64,000 bases of DNA from Pseudoips prasinana (Eukaryota > Arthropoda > Insecta > Lepidoptera > Nolidae). The notes under the pieces were generated by a model. That model saw only the letters and a program-made list of their open reading frames with translations, was not told the origin of the DNA and did not search any database. The translations under genes were made by a program, and so were the position numbers. The stretch lies in assembly GCA_951640165.1 (NCBI GenBank), contig OX621255.1, positions 31,284,001-31,348,000 of the forward strand. Reading direction: 5' to 3'. This document shows positions 1 to 9,374 of this stretch, one piece after another. How positions within the stretch are numbered: the stretch's first letter is position 1; each line of letters opens with the position of its first letter.

Positions 1-616
1 CCATTGTTACGACCTTGTGTGTTTGGCTAGTTGAAGCTTGGATATATATAATGCCATGGCGACTCCAGCAGCTTGAAACTCCCCAACGCTGGCGCGCAGT
101 CATGAAGACCTCATGCCTGGACTTAGTTAAGAACTCTGAAATTGTGACTCCACTACCTTTAAACTTTGTTTTGCCAAACCACACACTATCATGAGCTTGG
201 TAACTTGTAAATTCCATCAGTATTGGCCTGGGTCTGTCAGAAGTTGGAGCACGGCCCAGACGATGTGAACGCTGAATATCAGCTTTGGAAAAGTCGGGCA
301 GCTTCAGCTGCTTGGTAATAGTGTTGACTACAACGTGAGTGGTCACCTCCTTCTTCTCCTCTGGAACACCATGGAACAAGAGCATCCTCCGCCTTCCTCG
401 CATCTCCATTTGGTCATTACAACGGACAAGGGCATCCAGTTGTTGTTGAAAGCAGCCAAATGATTCGTAAACGAACTTCTTAAAGGCAGCAAAGTCCGCT
501 GCTAAAGTGACTGCAGTGGCAGGTGTGCTAGGTGTCTTCTGGAGCTCTTCAAAATCATTCATGCGCTTCAAGAGGGTCTCTTTCATGCTTGAGAAAGCTT
601 GCTGCATGGACTCCAT
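1..616 (-). CDS. Partial ORF1p/FP25K-like protein, runs off window edge
   Basis: An open frame of 205 codons starts at the ATG at 616-614 and continues without a stop to base 1, so the C-terminus lies outside the window. Residues 1-70 are rich in Gln, Lys and Leu and may form a helix or coiled coil. Residues 79-86 read LLFHGVPE and residues 116-123 read RSHRLGRA, followed by PILMEF (131-136). This order (hydrophobic strand, GxPE, then HRLG and a basic stretch) is typical of the RRM-like core of L1 ORF1p-type and FP25K-type proteins found in many insect transposons. The frame stays open upstream of the ATG, and a CCCTGCCAG-like acceptor lies just before TCTAGTG near 675, so an upstream exon is possible. 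It could belong to a transposon or a domesticated gene. Family assignment is from motif memory only. Confidence 0.6.
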   Translation of the reverse strand, partial: MESMQQAFSSMKETLLKRMNDFEELQKTPSTPATAVTLAADFAAFKKFVYESFGCFQQQLDALVRCNDQMEMRGRRRMLLFHGVPEEKKEVTTHVVVNTITKQLKLPDFSKADIQRSHRLGRAPTSDRPRPILMEFTSYQAHDSVWFGKTKFKGSGVTISEFLTKSRHEVFMTARQRWGVSSCWSRHGIIYIQASTSQTHKVVTM

Positions 617-810
617 TTCAAACAGTGAAGTGTTGTGATGTTGAGATATGAGTTGGACAAAGATAACACTAGACTGGCAGGGTGAGTGTATTAGCTTAAC
701 TTTAAGCACATTAGATGTCAGTAATAATAATAAATATTAAAATTAAATTAAATAAATTGAGCAGTAAAATTCAGTACAACTTCTTTACACAACTACCCGC
801 GTCCAAAAAA
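617..810. other. AT-rich stretch between ORF1p-like frame and LINE
   Basis: Nothing recognised. The sequence becomes strongly AT-rich from about 700 and meets the GC-rich LINE abruptly near 800-815, which marks the 5' truncation point of that element. Confidence 0.5.
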
Positions 811-815
811 AGGAC

Positions 816-1103
816 CGCTGCCTGGAGAGGGGGCATGTCAGGGCTCGGTGCACCGGGTGCGACCGGAGCGCGTCGTGCTTCGTCTGTGGCCAACAGGGCC
901 ACAAGGCGAAGGAATGCACGGCGCGCGCCCCTAATTGCGTGGTGTGTGCCGACCTTGGCAGGCCGGCAAACCATCGCCTGGGCAGCGGTAGGTGTACGCC
1001 ACCAAAACGAAAGGGAGCGGGACGTCCTGCCACGTCCGCTCATACATCGTCGCGGTCCAACGAACCGGGTTCCGGCCCCGGTGGGGTGTCTATGGAGGTC
1101 TAA
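816..1103 (+). pseudogene. R1-type ORF1 C-terminal fragment with zinc knuckles
   Basis: The frame beginning CGC-TGC-CTG at 816 reads through at least two CCHC-type zinc knuckles: RCLERGHVRARC, then CFVCGQQGHKAKEC, then a third Cys-rich block CVVCADLGRPANHRLGSGRC, and stops at TAA 1101-1103. Tandem CCHC knuckles at the end of ORF1 are characteristic of R1-clade gag-like proteins, which bind element RNA. No start codon is present because the 5' part is missing. The overlapping longer reading frames in this interval are shadows. Confidence 0.8.
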
Positions 1104-1127
1104 GAATTCTTTCCCCCCCAACTTATT

Positions 1128-1967
1128 TTGCAGGGCAACTTGAACCACTGCATCGCTGCGCAAGCTCTTCTTGCGCAGACGATTGCTGAGCGTTCGGTTG
1201 CCCTAGCGATAGTGGTGGAGCCTCACTCCGTTCCCGACCACCCTCGTTGGTTCGGGGCGGATGGGGGCCTCGTCGCCATTTACTGGGCAGGGGGGGAACG
1301 AGACCCCCATTGCGCACTCCTGGCCAAGGGGCCCGGATTCGTTGTCGTGGAGTGGGGACCAGCAGTCGTGGTGGGCTGCTACATCTCCCCGAATTGCGGC
1401 CGCGCAAATTTTGAGGCGTACCTAGACGGGCTAACGAGCCATATTAGCTTTTACCAGTCCCGTCCAGTACTCGTCCTGGGCGATTTTAACGCACACTCTA
1501 GTGTGTGGGGCGATGCCCGGGACGACATTCGAGGGGAGTCACTACTGGAATGGGCCGCCGGACTGGACCTCCGTCCTTTAAATCGGGGTTCAGTCAGCAC
1601 CTGTGTGCGATGGCAGGGGGAGTCGATCGTCGACTTGACGTGGGCGACTCCCTCGGCCATGCACTTGGTCTCGGGGTGGAGAGTTGCGGAGGAAATTGCC
1701 ACGCTGTCGGATCACCGACACATACTTTTCAGCGTGGCCTTCCGTCCGCCCCGAGGCGGCCCTAACCGCAGTAGTGTTGTCCCACCGCGGCGCTGGTGTC
1801 TACGCCGCTTGGACCGCGACATACTGACGGCTGCTGCCGTCGCCATCGCCTGGGGGGTGAGTGAGGGTGGAGAGAGGATCCCGTCCGATCCCAATTCGCA
1901 AGCGGGCTGGTTCAGGGGCATCATGTCTCGCATATGCGACACGTCGGCCCCGGATCCGTCCGGGTGA
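1128..1967 (+). CDS. ORF2 endonuclease portion (APE-like), frameshifted
   Basis: AP-endonuclease-like domain of an R1-type ORF2, which nicks target DNA to prime reverse transcription. Visible motifs in order: QGNLNHC (metal-binding Asn), VVEPHSVP (catalytic Glu), GCYISPN, VLGDFNAHSSVWGD, ESIVDLTWA and LSDHRHI (catalytic Asp-His). It lies in the same phase as ORF1 and 24 bp downstream of the ORF1 stop. The start is uncertain: no ATG precedes the conserved block in this phase, and TTG 1128 only marks the open frame. The frame ends at TGA 1965-1967, while homologous sequence continues in another phase from about 1950. One indel has therefore split endonuclease and RT. In an intact element both would be a single protein. 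Confidence 0.8.
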   Translation: MQGNLNHCIAAQALLAQTIAERSVALAIVVEPHSVPDHPRWFGADGGLVAIYWAGGERDPHCALLAKGPGFVVVEWGPAVVVGCYISPNCGRANFEAYLDGLTSHISFYQSRPVLVLGDFNAHSSVWGDARDDIRGESLLEWAAGLDLRPLNRGSVSTCVRWQGESIVDLTWATPSAMHLVSGWRVAEEIATLSDHRHILFSVAFRPPRGGPNRSSVVPPRRWCLRRLDRDILTAAAVAIAWGVSEGGERIPSDPNSQAGWFRGIMSRICDTSAPDPSG

Positions 1968-4245
1968 CAGACGAGGCTCGCAGTATTGGTGGTCGGCCGA
2001 AATCGCGCGACTCCGTTCGGAGTATGTCGCAGCGCGTCGCCGACACCAGCGGGCCCGTCGGAGGAGGCGAGCCGATGCCGAAGAGGATGCCGGAGCGCAC
2101 AGGGCGTATCAAGTCGCCGTCAAGGCGCTATCCGTTGCGATAGCGGAAGCCAAAGCTCGGTCCTGGAACGAGCTCATCGAGGGACTGGATAGGGACCCAT
2201 GGGGGCGCCCGTACAAAATGGTACTGGGCAAGCTCAGACCGTGGGTCCCTCCGTTGACGAGTACCCTGGACCCTGAGTTCCTGAGGAGGGTGGTAGACAC
2301 CCTCTTCCCTAGGGTCCAGGACAGTCCCTCGGACCCTCCGTCACCATCGTACCATGATTGGGACGATCAGTTGGAGGTGTCGGAGGGGGAGTTGGACCGA
2401 GCAGTACGGCGACTTGCGGTCCGTAATACCGCCCCTGGCCCGGATGGAATACCGGGCAGGGCGTGGGTTTGCGCCCTGGCAGTCCTGGGGGACCGGATGA
2501 GGCAACTGTTCACCAGCTGCCTCCGTAGTGCCGTGTTCCCCACCTGCTGGAAAGAGGCAAGGCTTGTGCTTCTGCAGAAGCCGGGCAGGACCGCCGATTC
2601 TCCCTCGGCGTTCCGACCAATCTGCTTGCTGGACGAGGCGGGCAAGCTCTTTGAGCGTGTCATAGCCGCCCGTCTCAGCGAGCATCTGTCGCGCGTTGGC
2701 CCCGACTTATCGGACAACCAGTTCGGTTTCCGGCAGGGACGTTCGACGCTGGACGCGATCAACCGCGTCCGCGCCCTGTCGGAGCCCGCCGTTCGGGCGG
2801 GGGGGGTGGCGTTGGCGGTGAGCTTAGACATCGTCAACGCCTTCAACTCCGTCCCCTGGCGGGCGATACGGGAGGCACTGGTGCATCATAACGTGCCTCC
2901 CTATCTCCGTGGTATAGTCGGGGCATATTTGCGCGACAGGACGATCAAATTCGTCGGTCGGAACGGGATTGAGATCCAGAGGGAGCTCTCCTGCGGGGTT
3001 CCTCAGGGGTCCGTGTTGGGACCTCTGCTATGGAGCCTCGCATACGATGCGGTCCTGCGGATAAGCCTCCCTCCCGGAGTTAGCGTCGTCTGCTATGCAG
3101 ACGACACGCTCGTCATAGCCCGGGAGGTAAGCTTCCAGCGGGCGGTACGGCTCGCCGAACTCGGAGTTGCGTGTGTCGTCGCGGCCATTTTGAGATTGGG
3201 CCTTCGGGTAGCGCCTCACAAGACCGAGGCGCTATGGTTCCACGGCTTACGCCGTAGGATGGAACCACCCAATATGTCGATGCGTGTAGGTGACGCAGAG
3301 GTCAGGGTGGGGCGGTACATGAAGTACCTGGGCCTCACCCTAGACAGCCGATGGGGCTTCGAGGAGCATTTCGAGCGTCTGGCCCCCCGAGTGCGCCGGG
3401 TAACCGGTGCGTTACACCGGCTTTTGCCGAACCTCGGGGGTCCCAGGGAAGAAGTTCGCCGCCTCTACGGAGGTGTCGTGCGATCCATGGTCCTTTGTGG
3501 GGCGCCCGTCTGGTCTGAACGCCTGACGGGCGCCTCCCGCTGCAGGGCTATTTTGAATAGCTTGCAGCGTGTGGTGGCCATACGGATTGCACGAGGATAC
3601 CGGACGGTATCCTTTGAGGCGGCGACACTCCTGGCGCGCTTCCCGCCGTTTGATCTCCTGGCGGCAGTCGACGCGATGGTTTTCACCGAAATCCGCGTCC
3701 GCCGGGAGAGCGGTGAGGCGCCAGAGCAGACGCTCATTGCCTATAGGCGGGATGCACACCGGCGCGTACTTACACAGTGGCGCGCACGGCTGGAGTTGCG
3801 CCTGAACGCGCGCCAACGTGCCGTCGGTGCTATCCTGCCTCACCTCGAGGCCTGGGTGGGAAGGAAGGGCGGTTACGTCACCTACAGACTGACACAGATA
3901 CTCACCGGACACGGGTGTTTCGGTGAGTATCTGTGCCGGATCGGCCGAGAAGCGACGACACATTGTCACCATTGCGGGAGCGACCTCGACTCTGCCCAGC
4001 ATACGCTGGAGGAGTGCCCGGCCTGGGAGGCCGAGAGACGAGTCTTGGTCGCTGAGATCGGACGGGATCTTTCGCCGCCAGCAGTCGTGTGTGCGATGCT
4101 GGCTGGCGACTCCACCAAATGGGACGCCGTGGTCTCCTTCTGTGAGGCAGTTTTGCTGCAGAAGGAGGCCGCCGAGCGGGATCGGGAACGAGCCGATCCC
4201 GCTCGTAGACGGAGGAGGCGTCGGGGCGGCGGCGGCAGCCGTTAG
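1861..4245 (+). CDS. ORF2 reverse transcriptase portion of R1-type LINE
   Basis: Reverse transcriptase for target-primed reverse transcription. Homology begins near CAG-TAT-TGG-TGG (about 1980) with QYWWSAEIARLR; earlier residues are probably out-of-phase. RT blocks in order: TAPGPDGIPG, FRPICLLDEAGKLFERV, NQFGFRQGRSTLDAI, VSLDIVNAFNSVPW, GVPQGSVLGPLLW, CYADDTLVIA (catalytic YADD codons at 3094-3105), HKTEALWF and KYLGLTLD. The C-terminus has a Cys/His cluster CHHCGSDLDSAQHTLEEC and an Arg-rich tail. The RT part is uninterrupted over roughly 750 codons, so the copy may have only the one frameshift near 1950-1970. Confidence 0.85.
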   Translation: MRVERGSRPIPIRKRAGSGASCLAYATRRPRIRPGDRRGSQYWWSAEIARLRSEYVAARRRHQRARRRRRADAEEDAGAHRAYQVAVKALSVAIAEAKARSWNELIEGLDRDPWGRPYKMVLGKLRPWVPPLTSTLDPEFLRRVVDTLFPRVQDSPSDPPSPSYHDWDDQLEVSEGELDRAVRRLAVRNTAPGPDGIPGRAWVCALAVLGDRMRQLFTSCLRSAVFPTCWKEARLVLLQKPGRTADSPSAFRPICLLDEAGKLFERVIAARLSEHLSRVGPDLSDNQFGFRQGRSTLDAINRVRALSEPAVRAGGVALAVSLDIVNAFNSVPWRAIREALVHHNVPPYLRGIVGAYLRDRTIKFVGRNGIEIQRELSCGVPQGSVLGPLLWSLAYDAVLRISLPPGVSVVCYADDTLVIAREVSFQRAVRLAELGVACVVAAILRLGLRVAPHKTEALWFHGLRRRMEPPNMSMRVGDAEVRVGRYMKYLGLTLDSRWGFEEHFERLAPRVRRVTGALHRLLPNLGGPREEVRRLYGGVVRSMVLCGAPVWSERLTGASRCRAILNSLQRVVAIRIARGYRTVSFEAATLLARFPPFDLLAAVDAMVFTEIRVRRESGEAPEQTLIAYRRDAHRRVLTQWRARLELRLNARQRAVGAILPHLEAWVGRKGGYVTYRLTQILTGHGCFGEYLCRIGREATTHCHHCGSDLDSAQHTLEECPAWEAERRVLVAEIGRDLSPPAVVCAMLAGDSTKWDAVVSFCEAVLLQKEAAERDRERADPARRRRRRRGGGGSR

Positions 4246-4618
4246 CCCTACTCCCCTCGGGGTTGCGGTGGCAGTATGAGAAGTGTCCTCTACTGCCGCC
4301 ACGTGCAAGCAGCTCCGGGAAGACAGCGAACTGTTTGTGGCGCAGTCGCTGTGCCGTACTGGCAGGAGTCGGCAAATGGAGAGAGCAACCCACAGCTCTC
4401 CCCGGGTGCGTGTCCCGACCATCTGGGACACGGCGCAAAAGGGGAGCACCGGAGCAGCATACCCGCGTTCCCGGGGCTCTCCGTATCAGGCGCCAGAAGA
4501 AGTCCACGGCAGGTTAGGTTTAGTCGGTGCGAGTCCGACATACCCACCCGCAGACACTTTTGCGGGTGGCATGCATTAGCATTCCCCCTGCCTTATCAAA
4601 AGAAAAAAAAAAAAAAAA
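4246..4618 (+). other. 3'UTR and poly(A) tail of the R1-type LINE
   Basis: GC-rich non-coding tail ending in an A-run at 4602-4618. It includes CACCGGAGCAGCATACC and the inverted pair CCACCCGCAGACAC...GCGGGTGG, also seen in the two other copies. The TAA-less end and A-tail fit target-primed integration. Confidence 0.75.
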
Positions 4619-4652
4619 AGGAGCACTACCAACTAGGCTACGGTGACCGTCA
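4619..4652 (-). mobile_element. SINE-A 5' head fragment
   Basis: GGAGCACTACCAACTAGGCT onward is the reverse complement of the tRNA-like head of SINE-A (compare 23181). Only about 34 bp remain, directly abutting the LINE poly(A). Confidence 0.7.
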
Positions 4653-4836
4653 ATTAATGAAGGAAATCTAGTCGTGGAAAAATTAGTAGTATCACACCAC
4701 CATACATCAGGGAGACAACATAAAGCCGTTCCAGTATCTGAACTCTGTCTTCTCACTCAGCTCGTCCCATCAAAGCACGCTTGTGTGGGAAACGATGTTG
4801 CCCTTTGAGTACTTTCTTGTGCACTATAATAACTTA

Positions 4837-6124
4837 AGGGTGTTTTTTTTAGAGGTATAGAACTTTAAATTGCAATAAAACAACGATGGATTATTCGATT
4901 AACATGAATTTTATTTATTCGAAAGATAATCTTGTGGCATTACATTTTAAATATGATTTCTGGCATATGACCGCCACGACTGGCTCGGATGTAGTCCAAT
5001 ATGGACGTCCAATTTTCGATGACTTTTTCCAACATTTGCGGCCGTTAATCGGCAATAACACGGCGAATGTTGTCTTCCAAATGGTCAAGCGTTTGTGGCT
5101 TATCCGCATAAACCAATGACTTTACATAGCCCCACAAAAAGTAGGCCTTGGAGGCGGATCTTGGAGGCCAATTCACAGGTCCAAACCGTGAAATTAGGCG
5201 GTCACCAAACGTGGCTTTCAATAAATCGATTGTGGAACGAGCTGTGTGACATGTTGCGCCGTCTTGTTGGAACCACAGCTCCTGGACATCATGGTTGTTC
5301 AATTGAGGAATGAAAAAGTTAGTACTCATGGCTCTATACCGATCACCATTGACTGTAACGTTCTGGCCATCATCGTTTTTGAAGAAGTACGGACCAATGA
5401 TTCCACCAGGCTATAAAGTGCACCAAACAACCAGTTTTTCTGGATGTAACGGTGTTTCGAACACTTGAGGATTAGCTTAACTCCAAATGCGGGAGTTTTG
5501 TTTGTTGACGTAGCCATTCAACCAGAAGTGCGCTTCATCGCTAAACAAAATTCGCTTAAGAAAATCGGGAAAAACGGCAATTTCGTTTTGGGCCCATTCA
5601 ACGAATCTACGCCTTACTTGATGATCGTTTGGCTTAAATTCTGGCACGAGTTGGATTTTGTAAGCACGCAAACCAAGATCCTTCCACAAAATATTCCATA
5701 AAGTGGATGGACTCAGATCCAATTCCTGTGCTCGATGGCGGATAGACTCATTCGGGTCTTCCTCAATGCTACGCTCAACAGCAGCAATAGCTTCTTCTGT
5801 ACGCACCGTACGGCGTCTCTGGGGATGCGAGTTATCCATAAGAGTAAACGTGGTGCGAAAACGTTCCATGGTTAATCGAATTAACTGCTCTGATGGACGA
5901 TTTTGTCGACGATAAAATGGACGTAGTGCGCGATACACGTATTCCGCACAGAACCATTATTTTCGAAATAAAATTGCACTATTTGCAAGCGTTGTTCAGG
6001 CGTGAGTCTATTCATGATGAATTGCCAAACCAAACTGAGAATAAATCACTTGACAGCTGTTCAATCGGTCGCCATCTTGAACAGTAATGCCAACTTAAAG
6101 TTCTATACCTCTAAAAAAACACCC
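4837..6124 (-). mobile_element. mariner-like DNA transposon, decayed
   Basis: Two inverted termini of about 30 bp flank a transposase relic: the left end reads GGGTGTTTTTTTTAGAGGTA and the right end is its near-perfect complement ending ...AAAACACCCAT. TA dinucleotides adjoin both ends, as expected for the Tc1/mariner superfamily, although the last base or two of each terminus is ambiguous. Length is about 1.29 kb, normal for mariner. The encoded protein is on the minus strand. Confidence 0.85.
5045..6015 (-). pseudogene. mariner transposase, broken by frameshifts and stop
   Basis: The relic starts at ATG 6015-6013 (MNRLTPEQRLQIVQFYFE). The phase shifts near 5935; the next piece contains RRRTVRTEEAIAAVE, the HTH-like region SPSTLWNILWKDLGLRAYK and the first catalytic block LFSDEAHFWLNG. 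A stop near 5477 and further shifts precede WFQQDGATCHTA (second Asp region) and WGYVKSLVYADKP. The segment that should hold the third catalytic acidic residue reads WPPRSASKAYFLWG, where the usual DLTPLD is absent. It is therefore inactive. The final stop is at 5045. Confidence 0.85.
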
Positions 6125-6125
6125 A

Positions 6126-7000
6126 TTATAAGTCCGTACCGTCTATGTTGAGATTGCATGGAGCATGTGTAATATTTGAGCCAAAAGAAGGAAAGAAATT
6201 AATATATTCTTGACCAACGTAGATATAAATTAAATAAATAAAAATTAAATCAATATAAAAAAAACTACGTGCTTTCGACCACACGACTGAAGTAAGTAGA
6301 TATGCGAAACGCAATCTCAACCGTAAGTAAGGATAAGTTTTACTTCAATAATATATACTCGTTTTGTAACAACTGGCCTGAAATTGTATATGTCTATATA
6401 TAGTTGCATCCCTGTGTCACCCAAAGAACTAACTACCAAGAGAGCTGACCAGGAGAGGTAATTAAAACTAGAACTATCTAGTATATGTTTTGGACGGTGA
6501 TAATACTCTTACCGCATTTCCGATATCTGTGAGAGTTCATTGTAAGCTTCAAAGTAAATGATTTATGTTACAAGCAATTAATCAAAATTTCATGTGTACT
6601 TGACAAAGCTTAGCTTAACCGCGGGGAAATTGAAAGACTTGAGCGTAAAGAAAGACATTATAAATATAGAAAGAAATAATTTAAAAGCAACCGTAATCTG
6701 TTGTACATAATAGCCTTGTTATTTTGAAGTCATTCTGAGATAGTGTTACCATACTTTTTGACTTGTTGGGATATGACTTTCTAGTTTGATTTCCGTTTTT
6801 ATATAACAGGAAAAACGTAGATAGCTCGTCAGTTCTGTGAATATTTTCCATACAACGCTATTGTCTGTCTTTGTACACATTAAGTCGAAGTCCAATTGTT
6901 GCCCTCTATTTAGTACAATATTTTTGTTTTAACTTTTTGTATTGATATTTTGTCCATTTTTGGTATACCTCGATAAAATGGTCGTGATATTTATCGTAAA
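6126..7000. other. No gene recognised, AT-rich
   Basis: No conserved reading frame, tRNA-like box or terminal repeat was recognised in this stretch. Confidence 0.4.
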
Positions 7001-7004
7001 CGTC

Positions 7005-7062
7005 CACTGCTGGACAAAAGCCTCCCCCAAGGATCTCCACAATGGTCGGTCTTGTGTCTTAT
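7005..7062 (-). mobile_element. RTE LINE 3' terminal fragment
   Basis: ACGTCCACTGCTGGACAAAA followed by GCCTCCCCCAAGGATCTCC is the reverse complement of the last 60 bp of the RTE element at 48527-51695. Confidence 0.8.
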
Positions 7063-7134
7063 CTAATATTTAAGAATTAGTAACTTCTAGTAAAGCACTT
7101 AGTTGTTACTAGAATATAGCTTGTTACCGTTGGA

Positions 7135-7330
7135 AATCCTTACTAATATTATAAATGCGAAAGTAACTGTCTGTCGCGCTTTCACGCCAAAACTACTGAA
7201 CCGCTTTAAATGAAATTTGGTACACACAGAGTCTAGAGCCTGAGAAAGGTCATAGGCTACTTTTTAATGCGAAATAGGGGTTGAAAGGGGGGATGAGACG
7301 TTATATGAAAGTATCGTCATTTTCAGAGCC
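7135..7330 (+). repeat. Interspersed repeat, Helitron-like 5' region
   Basis: Starts near CTAATATTATAAATGCGAAA and shares TCTGTCGCGCTTTCACGCC and AAATTTGGTACACA with 22560-22780. The opening resembles the 5' end of the Helitron at 20559. No CTAG terminus was found, so it is probably truncated. Confidence 0.5.
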
Positions 7331-7379
7331 AGAAGCTTGAAATTCTGATTTACCTAAAATTTACGGAGTCTTTAATAAG

Positions 7380-7462
7380 AATGTCCTCACAGCTGAATTT
7401 CGGCCATGGCGGCCAATGTCAATGGAGATTAGCCAACTGCGCAGGACATATTATTATTATAA
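7380..7462 (-). mobile_element. SINE-D 3' fragment
   Basis: GAATGTCCTCACAGCTGAAT through GCGCAGGACATATTATTATT matches the ends of the SINE-D copies at 27024 and 45103 with an internal loss. Confidence 0.6.
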
Positions 7463-7898
7463 GTCGTGCACAAGTGTGTAATTGTAACCAAGTGTTCGTG
7501 GAGCTTTTTGGGAATATCCGTAAAAGTGTGTGTTATAAATGGTGACACTATTGTGAGGCGTATTTACGTCGAGTCGCTGTAATTTGTGAATGGAACGTTT
7601 TTGATTTGTTTTTTCTGGTCGTATTTAGAGGCAGTGGGTTTAGAAGGGATTTTTAAGTGGCATTTATGCGGGTGAATACGCTTAGAACTGGATTGGAGGA
7701 AGTCATTTATGCTAAATGTTTTATTTCATTTTATTAATATATTTTTGGTGACCTTTGACAAATAATATTTCATAAAAATATTCGTTAGACACAAGTGTTT
7801 TATAAAAGTCATGAGAGTTCAGAATATACAAAATGAAGCCATTTGGAATCATTTTCAGTAACGACCAGGATAATTAGATAAATCATAGATAATTGGTA

Positions 7899-8400
7899 TA
7901 TTGGGGGAGGCCTTTGTCTCAAGCCTTTGATATCAAGCCGAAAGTAGGGATTCTCGGCGTCGACATCGAGAGTGACGTCAAATTTCGCGGTCATTTGGAA
8001 GACAAGGCCAAATTGGCCTCCATAAAGCTAGGTGTCCTTCGCAGAGCTAGGCGATACTTCACATGGGCACATCGCCTCCAATTATATAAAGCGCAAGTAC
8101 GGCCGCATATGGATCTGCTGCCACCTCTGGGCCGGGGCATCACAGTATCAACTTCTTCCTTTTGATCGTATACAACATATTGCAGCTCGAATGGTCGTTG
8201 ACGACGGGAGTCCCACTATTTGGCTTGATCCTCTTACCCTGCGGAGAGACCGGCAACGCACTTGCAGCTCCTCAGGTGTTGCAAGTGTCAATGGGCGGCG
8301 GTGATCACTTACCATCAGGTGACCCACTTGCTCGTTTGCCATCCTATTATATAAAAAAAGGTGTGGACGTCTTACGGCGGATATGATGATGACGATGATG
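7899..8400 (+). mobile_element. RTE tail split by a Jockey/CR1-type LINE fragment
   Basis: GGGGGAGGCCTTTGTC at 7901-7916 and TGGACGTCTTACGGCGGATA from about 8363 are adjacent parts of the RTE 3' end in other copies. Here they are separated by 7917-8361, a fragment of a different LINE with its own A-rich end (ATATAAAAAAAG). The outer RTE tail ends in GATGATGACGATGATG. Confidence 0.65.
7917..8304 (+). pseudogene. LINE reverse transcriptase C-terminal fragment
   Basis: One frame reads KVGILGVDIESDVKFRGHLE and KLGVLRRARRYFTWAHRLQLYKAQVRPHM. After a frameshift near 8105 the homology continues in another phase as CHLWAGASQYQLLPFDRIQHIAARMV and ends in RQRTCSSSGVASVNGRR. These are typical post-RT sequences of Jockey/CR1-group LINEs. 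An internal deletion joins the DxLxLRRD region to the terminal segment. The non-coding end GGTGATCACTTACCATCAGG is the family's 3' end and recurs at 12400, 34730 and 52470. Confidence 0.7.
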
Positions 8401-8589
8401 AATTGATATATCTGTATTTTAACATGTGAATAAACCAAATTATGCGATGAAGTTATAATAAATCTTATGATTTATGACTCAGACAAACAATGGCTTACTG
8501 TTACAAGGTAATCTCGTGCTTTACTTATACTTAACTTTTCTCGAAATTATGGTGTCTATAGTGAAATAATAAATAAAAATAAAATAAAA

Positions 8590-8800
8590 TAAAAAAGGTT
8601 TTTACTCACGTAGACTTTAAAAAAGCGCTTGTAAATAGTCAGAACATGTTTGTAGTAATACAGTTATTTTTTCTAGTTACTTATTACAGATATTTAGGTA
8701 CACGGAATGTAAAAACATTTATACAATTTATTTTATAATGGTAGTGATATTTAGCTAGCTTGTATTAAGTTATTGTCAAGGAGATTATGTGTAGGTATAA
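8590..8800. repeat. Interspersed repeat shared with 29690-29830
   Basis: ACGTAGACTTTAAAAAAGCG and GTCAGAACATGTTTGTAGTA reappear inverted around 29760-29810. The class is unknown; a LINE 3' region is likely. Confidence 0.5.
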
Positions 8801-8878
8801 TTAATGAAATTTATATTTTACTACATGGAATTACAATTCAATACACTATATAGACACTGATAGCATAGGATAACATGT

Positions 8879-8924
8879 CTTTTACTACTAGAAGTACACT
8901 ACAGTGTATCTTCTAGTAGTAAAG
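8879..8924. repeat. Short hairpin
   Basis: Inverted repeat with arms CTTTTACTACTAGAAG and its complement around a central ACACTACAGTGT, itself nearly palindromic. No function assigned. Confidence 0.7.
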
Positions 8925-8984
8925 AACTGGACTATCTTTCTATCGATACATCAGTGCGAAGCTAAGACAAATCGTTACTTTTGA

Positions 8985-9374
8985 ATTTTATAGCATTATT
9001 CGCAATGCTAAACCCTTCCGGAGGATCATATCAGTCGGCCATGTTTCTAGAAAACAAAGCCGATAGATAATACCTACATTACCCGGAAGAGTGTTAGCAA
9101 GGGAATCCTAAATTTGATCTGCCAGTGTGTATCGTTCGTAGCTTAACGCAGAACGCCTACCCCGGATTGGTAGATGGTGCAGGTTCGAGACCCGCCGGAC
9201 GATTAAATTTATGATTTTGAGAATATAACCACAATCAGCTATACTATCGGTTACAATAATAGTGAATACATATCTTGGGCCAACTGACACACAGCCGAGT
9301 TGAGATAGCTCAATAATGGAAAATCATAATTTTTTTCGTCCGCTAGGTATGTCTCGAACTGGCACCCTCTACCA
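8985..9374. mobile_element. SINE-F copies in opposite orientations
   Basis: 9118-9225 (plus) carries GTAGCTTAACGCAGAACGCC and a pol III B-box-like GGTTCGAGACC, ending GATTAAATTTATGATTTT. 9325-9374 (minus) carries the complement of the same 3' part (TCTCGAACTGGCACC). 8985-9005 matches sequence beside the pair at 25970. A tRNA-derived SINE is the likely identity. Confidence 0.55.

Larger units (their letters stand above)
811..4618 (+). mobile_element. R1-clade non-LTR retrotransposon, 5'-truncated
   Basis: This GC-rich block contains, in order, the zinc-knuckle end of ORF1, an AP-like endonuclease, a reverse transcriptase, a C-terminal Cys/His motif, a 3'UTR of about 370 bp and a poly(A) run at 4602-4618. 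That order defines R1-type LINEs. ORF1 starts inside the gag-like protein, so the copy is 5'-truncated. Its base composition contrasts with the AT-rich flanks. The 3'UTR recurs at 35341-35740 and 37999-38258. No convincing target site duplication was found; the downstream flank is a piece of SINE-A. Confidence 0.85.

Noticed and set aside
3412..4507. Minus-strand 345- and 201-codon frames
   Set aside because: Shadows of the GC-rich RT coding strand with no recognisable motif.
811..4618. Horizontally acquired bacterial island because of high GC
   Set aside because: All frames match an R1-type LINE, a family known to be GC-rich in insects.
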